Shown here: one piece after another, positions 46,278 to 63,799 of the stretch | Numbering within the stretch: position 1 is the first letter of the stretch | Layout: every line of letters starts with the position of its first letter | From: Tubiluchus corallicola | Taxonomy: Eukaryota > Priapulida > Priapulimorpha > Priapulimorphida > Tubiluchidae | Reading direction: 5' to 3' | NCBI GenBank assembly: GCA_030141605.1 | Contig: JAQGDQ010000340.1 | Location: forward strand, 62,001 to 126,000 | DNA: 64,000 nucleotides | Translations under genes and position numbers: made by a program | The notes under the pieces: generated by a model | Databases searched by the model: none | What the model saw: the letters and a program-made list of their open reading frames with translations, nothing else | Told to the model about the DNA's origin: nothing

Positions 46278-46372
46278 CATATCGGGGAAAGCCGTATAAC
46301 TCATATCGGGGAAAACCGCATAACGCATATCGGGGAAAACCGCATAACACATATCGGGGAAAACCGTATAAC
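46278..46372. repeat. 21-bp tandem repeat, four copies
   Basis: The unit is CATATCGGGGAAAACCGTAT plus AA or AC. It reads GFPRY on the minus strand. Confidence 0.85.
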
Positions 46373-46379
46373 CACCGTT

Positions 46380-48500
46380 TATTTGCATACGTCACGTGAA
46401 CTACCCTGCCAGGTGGTAGATTATTTAGCTGGTAAACTTCAACGAAAAACAATTCCTTCAGTATATTAGCAGACTTAGTGTATGCTGTGTACACACCATA
46501 GAAGTATTCAAATATCTACGCTGTACACTATTATCAGTAAATAATATTTGCCTTTGATACGGTTGCTTTTCAGGACCATCGTTGTCAATTCACTGGCTTA
46601 TGCACAACACTGTGATAGTGTACAAATAATTTTGTACACTATTTTACTTACACACTCAGACAATGCATAATGTACATTGTTTGTTTTATATCACTATAAT
46701 ACTTTTACAGGTGTGTGTAATTAAATTGATTTTATTTCACTGCACTCTATATTAAGTGCATCAACAGCTGATTCATCTGTAGTAATTTAGTAATTTATAC
46801 ATGCCAATAATTAATATGTCATATGCCATTATGTTTTGCACCTAAGATCTTTATATATATATATATATATGTATGTATATATTCAGGCACATCAACGTCG
46901 TGGTGTATTTGGGCTGTTAAAATGCACATACTGAGCATATCTAGTGGATTGCTTATTTCATACATAAACCCGAATATCGTTGAAATCTTCGTCAATGAAA
47001 TTTAATTTGTCATTTACTAATGAGGTATCAATATACCTTGACCAAGCTTGACGACACAAACTGAATGCAAACCTGAATGGAGGATGTGAATTGCTCTTAG
47101 CAATCCATTTTTTCTAAACATTTTTTATTCTAGCCCGACAGGATGTCATGTCCGCTTCAATACGACGCAACTCATGGAATGTTCATTCACGAACATCTAA
47201 TAATAGTTTGACTACAGTCATGTACACAGGCGAAATTTCTCTGTAATTGTCACACGGTCATTTCACAGAGAAGTAACATCCCCAGCCATTAATAAAATTA
47301 AGAGAAAAACTGGTGAAGTCTATTAAAGTTGTTTTTCCTCTTGACATCAACCAAAACTGAACAAGATATTTCGAAATCGTCAACATAGCTCAAAAAGAAC
47401 ATCGCCTATGGCGGATTGCTTTTGTCTAGTTCATGTTAACTGTGCATTGTATAGTTTTTTATTTTCCTATGATCATGTTTTTTAGACATTTTTCTTCCAT
47501 AATTGGGTTTAAATATTGAAAAAGAAACTACACAATTCAGTATTACTAGCAGGCATCATCATCACAATAAAAATTTTGTTTTTATTACATAAGCCCTCTG
47601 ACAAAAATTTACTTTTCATTTATAAACTTATGCCTATGGTTCCTTTCATGATGGGTTTTTGTATTGAAACTACCAGTGTGGTGTGTCATTCAACTTCTGT
47701 AGTAGCCTTCTTACATATTCTAAGATCTTTTTTTCAAATTGGATCCCGTTTTTTAAGTTGATCTGCATAGTGTGATATCATTTTTTGTACAATTAGATCC
47801 TAAATCATTGTGTTGTTACTTCATCCTAAAGCACTCCCTGATTCTCAAATCACCCCTGTTCCCATAACCAGTTGGAACGTGTGACGTCAGTCAACGTGTG
47901 AAGGTGCCTTAACCATTGCTGTACTATGCACTGAGGCAATAATTAAAAGCGTTAGTTTCAAAAACGGAAAAGTAAAAAAACTACGACAAAAGACAGCACT
48001 TTTATTGGAAAACTACAGAAATGCAGACTTCAACACTGACCGTCAAACCGCTAGATCAGTATGAAAGCAGCGCGAACACTTTTCTTTTTGTAAACATATT
48101 TCTTTAAATTATCCATATTTGGCAACCTGATGTAACTAAATCAAAACTGAATTGATTGCCAACCCTGTTTCGAACAAACTGTTCATTGTCAAGGCATCTA
48201 AAACAAAGAAATTTACAGGAATTTAGAAACAACATCGAAATGCAATTCAGTAGTTAGGTAGCTAAAAGATATATGGCTAATATCCCCAGTAATATCTTTA
48301 ACAGTAACAATTATGGCTTAAGTTGCATTGTTAAAGAATTAAAAGAGCATTATCTCTCTTCTTATAGTGACTCATCTAATCTACCTGATTGCTATGTATG
48401 CCAACTACATTAGTGTAACTTAGCGTGATAACTCTGACATCACTCTTGTAACTCTTGTAGAGTATTCTGTGTTTCCGGTTTCTGTGTTTCGTGGGGCTGC
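46380..48500. other. Intergenic or intronic sequence, no gene seen
   Basis: One short (TA)n near 46850. No phase-consistent exon found. Confidence 0.55.
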
Positions 48501-48576
48501 CACGTCTGCAACCTTACAGGTTTTTTGTTGCACATTGTATGCGCCATATTTTATGTTGAATATTATTTAAATAAAT

Positions 48577-48615
48577 TGTCTACTACTATTACTACTGCTG
48601 CTACTACTACTATTG

Positions 48616-48684
<69 letters not shown>

Positions 48685-48781
48685 TTGCTACTACTACTAC
48701 TACTACTACTACTGCTACTACTACCACTATCACTACTATTACTATTACTACTACTACTACCACTATCACTACTATTACTAT

Positions 48782-48845
<64 letters not shown>

Positions 48846-48975
48846 GCTACTACTACTTCCACTATCACTACTATTACTACTACTACTACTACTACTACTA
48901 CTGCTTCTACTACTATTACTACTACTACCACTACCACTACTACTACTACCACCACCACCACTACCACTACTACTA
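48577..48975. repeat. (CTA)n microsatellite, about 400 bp
   Basis: Triplet repeat with CCA, TTA and GCT interruptions. It follows AT-rich sequence ending AAATAAATTGT, like a retroelement tail. All three long frames through it are artefacts. Confidence 0.95.
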
Positions 48976-49019
48976 TTTACGAGCTAGCTGTAAAAATAAA
49001 AGAATCCACTCTCACCTAA

Positions 49020-50089
49020 TCTAATTACAAATATTATGAATTTAAAGCAGCACGACAGAAACTAACTGATCCATTAATAACAAATTTTAAATATTAACTG
49101 AATTGTCTTCTCAACAACGTTTCGGTTGCGTTTCAGAAGCTACTTCAAAAATTAGATAAGGTTGGTAGATTTATTTTAGAATGAACTGCAAGCCTGCAAA
49201 ACAAACGCATTGCGGTACAAACAATCGTAATGGCAGAAATAATTAAGAAGGCTTTTTTGTTGTTAGTACTTTTATTAAAGCATTCATACATAATTGTAAT
49301 ATAAAATTAACTACATAAATCTATAAAAGGTGTGCAATAACAAACAAAACTGGTTAAAATGGATACAGGAGAGACAGCGAGTAGAATTACTACCTACATG
49401 TGTCTGCAAAAATACAAAAAGAGGTTGAAAAGTCAATTTTATTCATCTTTGGCTAAATAATTTACGGCAATTTACGCTTACCAGTGGAAAACTATTTGCT
49501 TGTTTAGCAAGAGAATTCCCGGACTTGACACCCTATTGACAAATGTTTATTAAAAGGGTGTGCGTTGTATGTTTATAACGTTATGTGAAATTTATTTCTC
49601 TGTTTTTATATTCATTACCTGATGAAAACTATTAGTTTGTAGCCACAACGCTGCTTTTAATTGATCAAAAGTTTATTACTGTGAGATTCTTATGTTTGTA
49701 TCTATTCTTGATATTGCAGCGTTGAAGATAGGATGGTGCTGATATTGTCGTTCACGTCATATTGTAGTAAAATGTCAGAGAAGAGAGGTTTCTTGTAGTT
49801 TAGCTCTGACCAGTGTGTAGTTTAGCCCAGGCCAGTGTATAGTTTAGCCCAGGCCAGTGCATACCCGGGAGATAAACTGTCCTAGAGACAAAGCTGAAAA
49901 CTCAACAAAATGTTTAAAAATTAAGTAATTCCTTGTGTCACTCAGTGCTGCTGATATCATAGGGGTATAATCTGGTTGGGAGTTGGAATTAATTGGTCTA
50001 GGCCATAATGTTCCATAAGGGGTATAATTTAGCCAAGACTGCTTTAACCCTGCCCCCAGACTGGGGTTATATTGTATGACCTGTTTAAC
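49020..50089. other. Non-coding, possible retroelement ends
   Basis: 49090-49140 (minus strand AACCGAAACG) and 49610-49680 (CCTGATGAAAAC) resemble decayed Penelope-type termini. 49800-49860 has a three-copy repeat of TAGTTTAGCCCAGGCCAGTG. Confidence 0.4.
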
Positions 50090-50382
50090 CAGTGTGCTGT
50101 GTTCATCTGTGTTAAGAAATACGTTGGTGCAATCAGCTCCACCTGGGTGCGGCAACTAGAACTACAGCACATCACACTGTACGTCAAACAAGTTGAACTG
50201 GCGCATCGAATCCATATGTTAAGAAATACGTTGGTACAATCAGCTCCACCTGGGTGCAATGTTTAGAACCACAACACCTCACACAAAGACACAGGTTGAC
50301 CAGGAGCACTGAGCCCATCTATGTTAAGAAACACATTGGTACAATCAGCTCCACCTGGGTGCAATATCTAGAACCACAACAC

Positions 50383-55470
<5,088 letters not shown>

Positions 55471-55857
55471 TCATGTATCTGAAAGTGAAGATGTAGTTCG
55501 TAAAATTAAAAAAATGCCGCATTTTTCAAAGGTGTTGCTATTTTTCTTGCTAAATCATATCAAATGGCGTCGCATTTGAACATAATTATGAATTGCACAG
55601 GTTTACTGGTGGTTAAGACTATGAATATAGTTTTCCTAGCCTACAACCCATATAGCTATATATTTGTGATAAAAACATTATTTAGGTCTATAAAGCAGTG
55701 ACCGGTATTTTTACACTAAAATAAAATATTTCTTAGTAGTCTATAAGGTTCTAATATTTTTTATACAGCAATAATACTAATCCTGTGTATAAATCTTTGT
55801 ATGAAACCTGTAATGGCTAAGAGGATTAATTTCAAAGAACAATTTGTCTTTACTTAC

Positions 55858-55990
55858 TGTTACAACAGTCTCCAAGTCAGCTTCGCAACCAAACCTTCAG
55901 ACTTCTGCGAAGAGAAAGCTTCTAGTGACTGAATCGAAATAGGATGCACGTCTTGGCAACTGTCACTGTGCATTCGTCAATGAACGAAAC
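55858..55990 (-). other. Candidate 5' UTR exon of the galactose-binding-like gene
   Basis: Minus-strand sequence ends GTTGTAACA followed by a strong GTAAGT donor at 55857. The coding exon begins after TTTCACTTTCAG-like pyrimidine sequence at 55479. The 5' limit is a guess. In the coding exon an upstream ATG at 55474 opens a seven-codon frame that overlaps the main start. Confidence 0.4.
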
Positions 55991-56084
55991 ACAACAACAG
56001 TAAAAGACCACATTAAATATGTATTGGCATTTATATTTTAATAGGTCCTCCTGTTGAAGTTGCTATTGGTGGTGGTGTTGGTGT

Positions 56085-56280
<196 letters not shown>

Positions 56281-56639
56281 AAATTATATATTAAGCTTTA
56301 TATTGACTTACATAGTTACACTATCAGCAGGAGTGCCTATTATTGTTAAGATCCACGAAATATCTTTACTAAGTTTCTTTCACAATACCATTTTGTATGT
56401 ATATTTTATTGTATTTTTCTCTTAATCTATGCTGACAAGGATATGCTGTAGCAGATAAACTTCTAGCCTGGATTTGCTGTTTTTCAACTAACAAAGTGCA
56501 CAGAATTGAACTACTTATCATTTGTCATTGTGTCTGCAGGGCAGTGCATTCCATGTCATAATGCAGTTATTTGATTTAAAGATTTTTTTCTAAACGAGCT
56601 GCACATGATGTAATAATAAAACCAACATTCTAAGCATTG

Positions 56640-57010
56640 TGAATATGTCTCTCAATAAGCATTTTAATAGTTGCGTTGTGCGCATGCGCAGTTGCTGTAA
56701 GTCAACGGCTAAGTGAACAGCAGTAACTACAATCGTCGCGTGACGTGTGGGTAAAGCAAAAGTGTCTGCCGCATCAGTTCAGTAACTTCAGTTGTTTTGC
56801 ATGGACTTTATTTATTTATGCATTAGTCTGTGCGTAGAGAGCAGGATCTTGTTTACGAACAAGAAGAAATGAACTAGGTATAAGGTTATAGCTAGATGTT
56901 AAAAGTGTTACTAATGCGTTGTCTGGTACACTTAACCTTTGACCTTTTCACGATCATCATCAATTGTGAAACTGGGAAAAGGCTTGTCAGAGGCCAAAGG
57001 CAATTTTTCA
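56640..57010. repeat. Dispersed repeat family D, reverse copy
   Basis: Near-complete reverse copy upstream of the galactose-binding-like gene. Confidence 0.7.
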
Positions 57011-57377
57011 AAAACAATATTATAATAAAATTATGATAATGAACAGTTTGGTATGTTGCTATCACAGGAGTGATGTTAAATGAAAAAACAAATAAATAAC
57101 TGTGCAGATAAGAAACCTGTTAAAAAGGTCGATTCCTAATTTTGTTAATCTTGATATTAACATTAACTAGTATAGCTAGCAAATGAAAAGATAGCACCCG
57201 ATTTGCAAAAAAATTGAACAAAAGGGCAATACGAAATAAACACGTGTATTAGAAAGTCAAAGATTTAAATTGAGATTCAGAATAATATAAGTTTTGCACA
57301 AAACATAATCAGAGAATAATGCAGTAAATAGTATAAGCAAACATGGAAAATTTTTGTTTACTTATTGTATTTAAATG

Positions 57378-57540
57378 AAATGGATGTATAGCTCAATGGT
57401 AGCTAGCTCGTATCTAACCCGGAAGGTGGAGGGACCAGCTCCAGACCGAGTAGTACCACTGCTTCTTTGCACAGACGTCATGTCTAAAACCAAGTTAACT
57501 GAGCAACTAGGACAACTTGAATAACTAAGTATGTGTTGAA
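57378..57540 (+). mobile_element. tRNA-derived SINE copy
   Basis: Plus-strand A-box text TAGCTCAATGGTAG, a decayed B box, then a tail sharing CTGCTTCTTTG-like sequence with the SINE at 2870-3033. Confidence 0.5.
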
Positions 57541-57879
57541 GGTTTATATTTGTATTTCATACATATAATTTTGCATAAAGGCTACTGTGTGAAGCCTATA
57601 AAATAATCAAATATAATGTAGTCACTGCGTAGTGAGAGCAGTTTTTCATAAAAGCGTGTATCAAACACTTACAATTCTGAAGGAGTTGAATGACCAATGG
57701 GACTGAAAAGCTCAAAATAAAGAATGAAGATTTTGTATTTACTACATGGTGCACATCTTGTTACCTAAGAAACCAACCTGTAAAATTTCAGCTTTGTAAC
57801 TTTAGCATTCGAGCTAAACACTGGACACAGATACACAGATACACTCATATGCATCCATGCACACACACACACACACGCA

Positions 57880-58070
57880 CTGGCTTCTTTGAATGGCTTG
57901 TCACTGGCTTCTTTGAATGGCTTGTCACTGGCTTCTTTGAATGGCTTATCACTGGCTTCTTTGAATGGCTTATCACTGGCTTCTTTGAATGGCTTATCAC
58001 CGGCTTCTTTAAATGGCTTGTCACCGGCTTATTGAAAAGACTTGTCACTGGCTTCTTTGAGTGGCTCCAA
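57880..58070 (+). repeat. 24-bp minisatellite, eight copies
   Basis: Unit CTGGCTTCTTTGAATGGCTT plus GTCA. Being a multiple of three, it gives an octapeptide repeat TGFFEWLV on the plus strand inside a 168-codon frame (57690-58196). No other sign of coding. Confidence 0.9.
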
Positions 58071-58583
58071 AAATCGGCTAATCTTGTTTCAGGCATGTGG
58101 GGGGCGGATTTTAACATATTTGACATAACTATCATTTTTTCAGTCGGGAATGTTTACTTCTGGAAAGTCTGCGTTAAAAATATGCCAAGGTATTGAAACA
58201 GGAAGTTAGTTTTCTGCAGCATTGGAGGGCACTAATAATGTTTGCTCTGCCCCTGGTCAGTGGTCAGAGAGAAAAAATGAGATTGGTCGGCATAGAAGAA
58301 TTAGTGATTGGTTTGCTAAGCTGCTCAATTAGTTACTTTTCAAAGGTTTCATCTTTTTTGCATCCACAGGAAAACTGCAAGTGACCAGAACTTTGTTTAC
58401 TAGTTTCCAATTGTCAGCTATTTTGTATCAAATTCCGACTAGTACACCATCTTGTATCAGTTTCTCCACATGATAGTTGTACAGAGGCCATTTTCAGCGT
58501 CCTTTGCACAGAGGCATGGCAAAGGCAGGGGGCAATGATCCCCGAAAGCAAAATTTTCGGGCAGCTACTCTTAGAAATATAAT

Positions 58584-58827
58584 ACGCTTAGAAATCTGCT
58601 GACGCAATGCCATTGTTGTGACGTCATCCATTGTACTCTGTCTATAAGCTTATAGCTTTAATTCAGCAAAAAGCTGCTACAGGCAAAGTAAACAAACAGT
58701 AGGCAGGATATTACGGGTTTTGTCTTATAAATGAGGACTGTGTAGGATGTTCGCGTGTTATTGATTATACGTGTGTTTATACGCAAAATTTTTTGCGGGG
58801 CCTTTGCTAGTATTAATTAATATTCTT

Positions 58828-58864
<37 letters not shown>

Positions 58865-59535
58865 TATATATATATATATATAAGATTCGAGGCTACAGCT
58901 TCGACAAGGCCACCATCTGCGGAGATCTATACATCAAACGAAAGGTCTCGATCTAGTGTCGTCTCATTGATGGTTTATTTTTCGAATCGGGCCCACCGGG
59001 AGGAAGGGGGGTAAACCTCAAAAAATGGCCATTTTTCGGCCGTTTTTTGCAAAAGTTATACGGCTGAGATGTAGAGAACGGGAATGGGCCGAGGGTGGTG
59101 CTGGCTATGGATAGATAGCCCGTTCAGCGGTGGGTGTAGTAGGCATATTTAGAATTCCCGAGAGGGCCACGGCGCCCCGCAACTGGCGTTTTTCCGGAGC
59201 CAACTCGCGATTTTTTCGAAATTTTGACCAAACAGCATGCGGGAAAAACGTTCTAGCGGCGCCCGGCGGGTCTCTCGGAAGGAGTTATACGGTTCATCAG
59301 AAAGAGGAAGGACAGAGCTACACGATGATGTGGGCTATATTTTAGGGCAGGTCCCCCAAGAGGAGTATCAACGAGTTAATTACATGTTCTATTTTCCGCA
59401 AATTTCGACAATTTTCGCTTAGAAAACTGTGCTGACCGCATTCCATTGTGCTGACGTCATCCATTGTACTCTGTCTATAACTTTAATTCAGCAGAAAGCT
59501 GCTTTGCGTTAGTTAAACATACAGTAGGAAGGAGT
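58584..59535. repeat. Composition island bracketed by about 120-bp direct repeats
   Basis: 58584-58705 and 59413-59535 are direct repeats (GTCATCCATTGTACTCTGTC and GCTTTAATTCAGCA cores). Between them, after a (TA)n run, 58883-59410 is clearly more GC-rich than the rest of the window and has CpG-rich text such as CGGCGCCCCGC. Frames of 60-70 codons occur but none is recognised. It might be a foreign or older insertion, or a CpG island; no exon borders were found. Confidence 0.6.
58829..58882. repeat. (TA)n microsatellite at the left edge of a composition island
   Basis: Two TA runs split by TTATT. Confidence 0.9.
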
Positions 59536-59543
59536 AAACGCTA

Positions 59544-59645
<102 letters not shown>

Positions 59646-60120
59646 TTAAATGCATCATACGGAACGTTGTGGGTAATGGTATGATATTCTACAGTGAAAT
59701 GAGTAATCTTCATTCTCATATCTTTAGGTTACCGAAGAAGTGGTCATTACTAAAGCACTTCGCTAGGGCCTATACTGCGCCGTCTGTCGGCAAATGGCAA
59801 ATATAATAACGATGGACTGATAGATGAAATTTATTTTCGTTTCTTCTATAAAACATTCAAGTACACATAATAGAACTGCAGGAAATAGGAGCACAACTTT
59901 GAGCCATAAGAGACCAAAATTTCAATTGTAATTAAAATAAGACAATAAAAGAAAAAAGTGACATCGTACGAGAGGAGAGGAGATGAGGGTCAAAAATAAA
60001 TGGCATTTAGCCATTCCACCGTAACAATATGTAGCTTTAAAACAGCAAACAGAAACATTAAAACAGCAAACAGAAAATCTAAAAAGTAGAACAAAGCCAG
60101 TTATTCAGAAAAAACTAAAC

Positions 60121-60320
60121 ATGCCAATTATTATTCAATCACATACCCAATTTTACACATTGGTGTTTCTGTACAGATATATTCGCAATATTAGTGTATC
60201 GTTCAAAAAGAGTAGAATTTCTATGCTACAGATAAAAAACACTAGCCCTATGAACATAAAACAAGTGTCAACAAATATCAACTACGGCCAACAAAGTATA
60301 ATTAAAACCGCCATAACCAT
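60121..60320 (+). mobile_element. LINE C-terminal fragment interrupted by a TTA microsatellite
   Basis: Plus-strand reading PMNIKQVSTNINYGQQSIIK resembles the tail of the LINE at 20.6-21.6 kb (LKQIRTNTHYGTNSVIKQAI). Sequence then passes into (TTA)n at about 60325. Confidence 0.5.
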
Positions 60321-60324
60321 AAGC

Positions 60325-60331
60325 TTGTTAC

Positions 60332-60389
<58 letters not shown>

Positions 60390-60390
60390 T
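60325..60390. repeat. (TTA)n microsatellite
   Basis: About 60 bases; it interrupts a LINE fragment. Confidence 0.9.
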
Positions 60391-60439
60391 AATTTATTTC
60401 AGACATTTACAGTCTATAGAACAAGAAAAACAATAAATG

Positions 60440-61185
60440 CTCAATGTAAAAATTGTATCAGTATTGTACAGCAAGTTATTAATAACAGTATTCTGACTCA
60501 AAACAGCCTACTTCTGAGACTAAACGCAGCTTTCCTAAGTGTGCAGGAAAAACTTGGTACATTGTATCTAAAAATTGGATTAGTATTGTACAGCAAGTTA
60601 TTAATAACAGTATTCTGACTCAAAAACAGCCTACTTCTGAGACTAAACGCAGCTTTCCTACGTATACAGTAAAAACTTGGTACATTGTATCTAAAAATTG
60701 TATCAGTATTGTACAGCAAGTTATTAATAACACAATTCTGACTCAAAAAGAGCCTATTCTGAGACTAAACACAGCTTTCCTACGTATGCAGGAAAAACTT
60801 GGTACATTGTATCTAAAAATTGTATCAGTATTGTACAGCAAGTTATTAATAACAGCATTCTGACTCAAAACAGCCTACTTCTGAGACTAAACACAGCTTT
60901 CCTACGTATGCAGGAAAAACTTGGTACATTGTATCTAAAAATTGTATCAGTATTGTACAGCAAGTTATTAATAACAGTATTCTGACTCAAAAACAGCCTT
61001 CTTCTGAGACTAAACACAGCTTTCCTACGTATGCAAGAAAAACTTGGTACATTGTAGCTAAAATTGTACCAGTATTGCACAGCAAGTTATTAATAACAGT
61101 ATTCTGACTCAAAAACAGCCTTCTTCTGAGACTAAACACAGCTTTCCTACGTATGCAGGTAAAACCTGGTACATTGTAGCTAACG
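60440..61185. repeat. About 124-bp tandem array, six copies
   Basis: The unit starts TTGTATCAGTATTGTACAGC and ends near CTTGGTACATTGTATCTAAA. Spacing is 121-124 bases. Confidence 0.9.
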
Positions 61186-61384
61186 TACATTTGACTTGCA
61201 CTACAGCGACTAGCAAGCTCTAATGACATTATTATAGATAATACGCATTCTTTCAATATATTCTTTATCGTGGTTAAACCAGAGACTATTGCAATAAAAC
61301 TGCGTACAAAATGCTACAAAAATTGTCAGCAGAACAGTTTTTGAACCTCGTAATAATACAAATGGCTCTCGCGCTTGATAAACC

Positions 61385-62020
61385 GTTGATGTTTAATATC
61401 AAGATCACTCTGCTCTACAACAGTAACGTGAATCAGGCTAGACTCTCCATCCATTATTGACTCTAGTTCACTCTGCTCTACAACAGTAACGTGAATCAGT
61501 CTAGACTCTCCATCCATTATTGACTCTAGTTCACTCTGCTCTACAACAGTAACGTGAATCAGTCTAGACTCTCCATCCGTTATTGACTCTAGTTCACTCT
61601 GCTCTACAACAGTTATGCGAATCAGTCTAGATTCTACATCCATTATTGACTCTAGTTCACTCTACTCTACAATAGTAATGTGAATCAGTCTAGACTCTCC
61701 ATCCATTATTGACTCTAGTTCACTCTACTGTACAATAGTAACGTGAATCAGTCTAGACTCTCCATCCATTATTGACTCTAGTTCACTCTACTCTACAACA
61801 GTAACGTGAATCAGTCTAGACTCTCCATCCATTATTGACTCTAGTTCACTCTACTCTACAACAGTAACGTGAATCAGTCTAGACTCTCCATCCATTATTG
61901 ACTCTAGTTCACTCTGCTGTACAACAGTAACGTGAATCAGTCTAGACTCTCCATCCATTATTGACTCTAGTTCACTCTGCTCTACAACAGTTATGCGAAT
62001 CAGTCTAGACTCTACATCAC
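61385..62020 (-). repeat. 63-bp tandem array encoding a 21-residue repeat
   Basis: About ten copies. Minus-strand frame repeats MDGESRLIHVTVVEQSELES. In the copies between about 61655 and 61870 the VEQ codon CAG reads TAG, so the frame is closed there; copies at both ends are open. 61326-61643 is the longest open stretch and ends in RESHLYYYEVQKL. Confidence 0.9.
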
Positions 62021-62389
62021 TTGTTGGGCTCGCCCGTCGTTAAGATTTTAATCTATTGTTTAATTATCAGAAGCGCGTTTACAGTATTAATGGTGCTAAA
62101 ATGTATACTTTTTGCCGTACTTGGAATGGGGTAATATATAAAAAATCATCCTGTCTTCCTTTAAACGATTTTATTTGGTCCAGCAATTACCATCTTACAC
62201 CTATAAGCACCATTTACTGAGACGTTTTGCTCTTTAAAAGGGAAAACGCGTTATTGACATTGTTTTATTAGCACATAAATTAACCTTATTTAAAACTACG
62301 GCAGACTGTTAATTGGGACTTATAATTGTTTTCTGTGAATGTAGGTAAAATGAAACAGCAGTAAATAAAAGTTATTTAAAGGACAAGTA

Positions 62390-63170
62390 AACACTCTTTG
62401 TAAAGTAAGCTTAAAAATCGTCTTAAACTTTTGCACCATTTACGTGCTTTCTTATTGCATACAGAGCTTGCGTTAGCGGCACAAATACTTTAAATTATTA
62501 AGTTTTTCCAATTACACGAGTCTTTCAAACATGCTAGCATAATGACAAGTAATATGACTTTGTGTGGAAAAGTTTTCTGATAATTATTTTAAAATTCCGT
62601 TTTCGTTAAGGCCTTGGCACACTTTAAACACGGTTCACACGAATAGCGTTCTCTTGCTCCAAAACCGTTATTCCAATATTGAACCATTTGATGTTCAGTG
62701 TTCAGGGAAAGTAGGGCTATGAACACTAGCTAAAAACACAGTCAGAACGTTCAGTATTCTGGGAAAGAAAGTTATTGTTTGTGAGAGGCAAAGAGGTAAA
62801 GTTAACAATAAATAAGAGTTATTTAAAGGACAAGAAACACTTTTCATACATAAAGCTAAAAATCGTTTTAAAATTTTGCATCACTTTCGTGCTATCTTAT
62901 TGCATACAAAGCTTGCGTCGATGTTGGCACAAACTCTTTAAAAATTCCTTGCTAAGATTTTTTTCAATTACAAAAGTCTTTCAAGCATGTAAGCTTAATG
63001 TTAAAAATATAAATTTGTATGGAAAGTTTTGGGAGGGGGGAAATTACTTTAAAATTCTGTTATCTTTAAATGAAGTTAAAGTGAATATCGTCACGCCTTG
63101 GCACACTTTGAACAAGATTCACACGAATCGCATTCTGTTGTCTTAACACCGTTATTCCAAAAATGGATCA
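62390..63170. repeat. About 430-bp direct duplication containing family-A repeat
   Basis: 62390-62690 and 62820-63170 align, from AAAGGACAAG to the CACACGAAT..CCGTTATTCCAA end. Only part of it matches other family-A copies. Confidence 0.75.
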
Positions 63171-63317
63171 TTTGAGGATTGTACAGGTGACGCTGCTCTG
63201 TGTGAAGTGTTTCCAGAATCTTCCAGCCTAGAAAATCACAACAAGGTATTTGTAGTAAATCGCATTCAACTAAGCCAAGGTTCATTAATCACTTAACTGC
63301 ACACTCACTAAACTGAC

Positions 63318-63383
63318 CTGGACAATTGATGCTATGTCTGCTGTAATAGCTTGCGGCTGACCAATGTCCAGTACGTCTACACT
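63318..63383 (-). CDS. Candidate isolated exon, unknown gene
   Basis: 22 codons, SVDVLDIGQPQAITADIASI then VQ, between ACCTGTAG and GTCAGT, phase 0 at both ends. It looks protein-like, but the neighbouring sequence is repetitive and no partner exon is certain. Confidence 0.25.
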
Positions 63384-63534
63384 CTACAGGTACCAAAACC
63401 GCTTTAACTGTCTCTTTATCACTTCAGAACCTTAACTTCAGGCCCCAATGTTAAATTACAGTGACATGTATGACTTCTGCAGTAAGCCAAGATTGGTATT
63501 CTACACTGGAAATCCATGCACAAGATTGACAATG

Positions 63535-63795
63535 AAAAAACTGAACTACACTACTCAAGAGTGACACGGGGCAAATGAACTATACTACTTAACACTGACA
63601 CGCACACAGCAGAACTATTCTACCCAAGAGTGACACGCACATAATTGACCTATACTACTCAAGAGTGACGCTGAGTGAATTGAACTATACTACTCAAGAG
63701 TGACAGAGAGAGAATTAAACTATACTACTCAAGAGTGAAACGAACACAGCTGAACTCGAGAGTGCTACAGAGCAGACTGAACTATACTACTCCTA
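63535..63795. repeat. Irregular about 40-bp tandem array
   Basis: TGAACTATACTACTCAAGAG followed by TGACAC-like text recurs about seven times with variable spacers. Confidence 0.8.
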
Positions 63796-63799
63796 GGTG

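Noticed and set aside
48525-49019. Long frames encoding poly-Thr, poly-Val or poly-Leu
   Set aside because: Produced by a (CTA)n microsatellite; all frames are open by composition.
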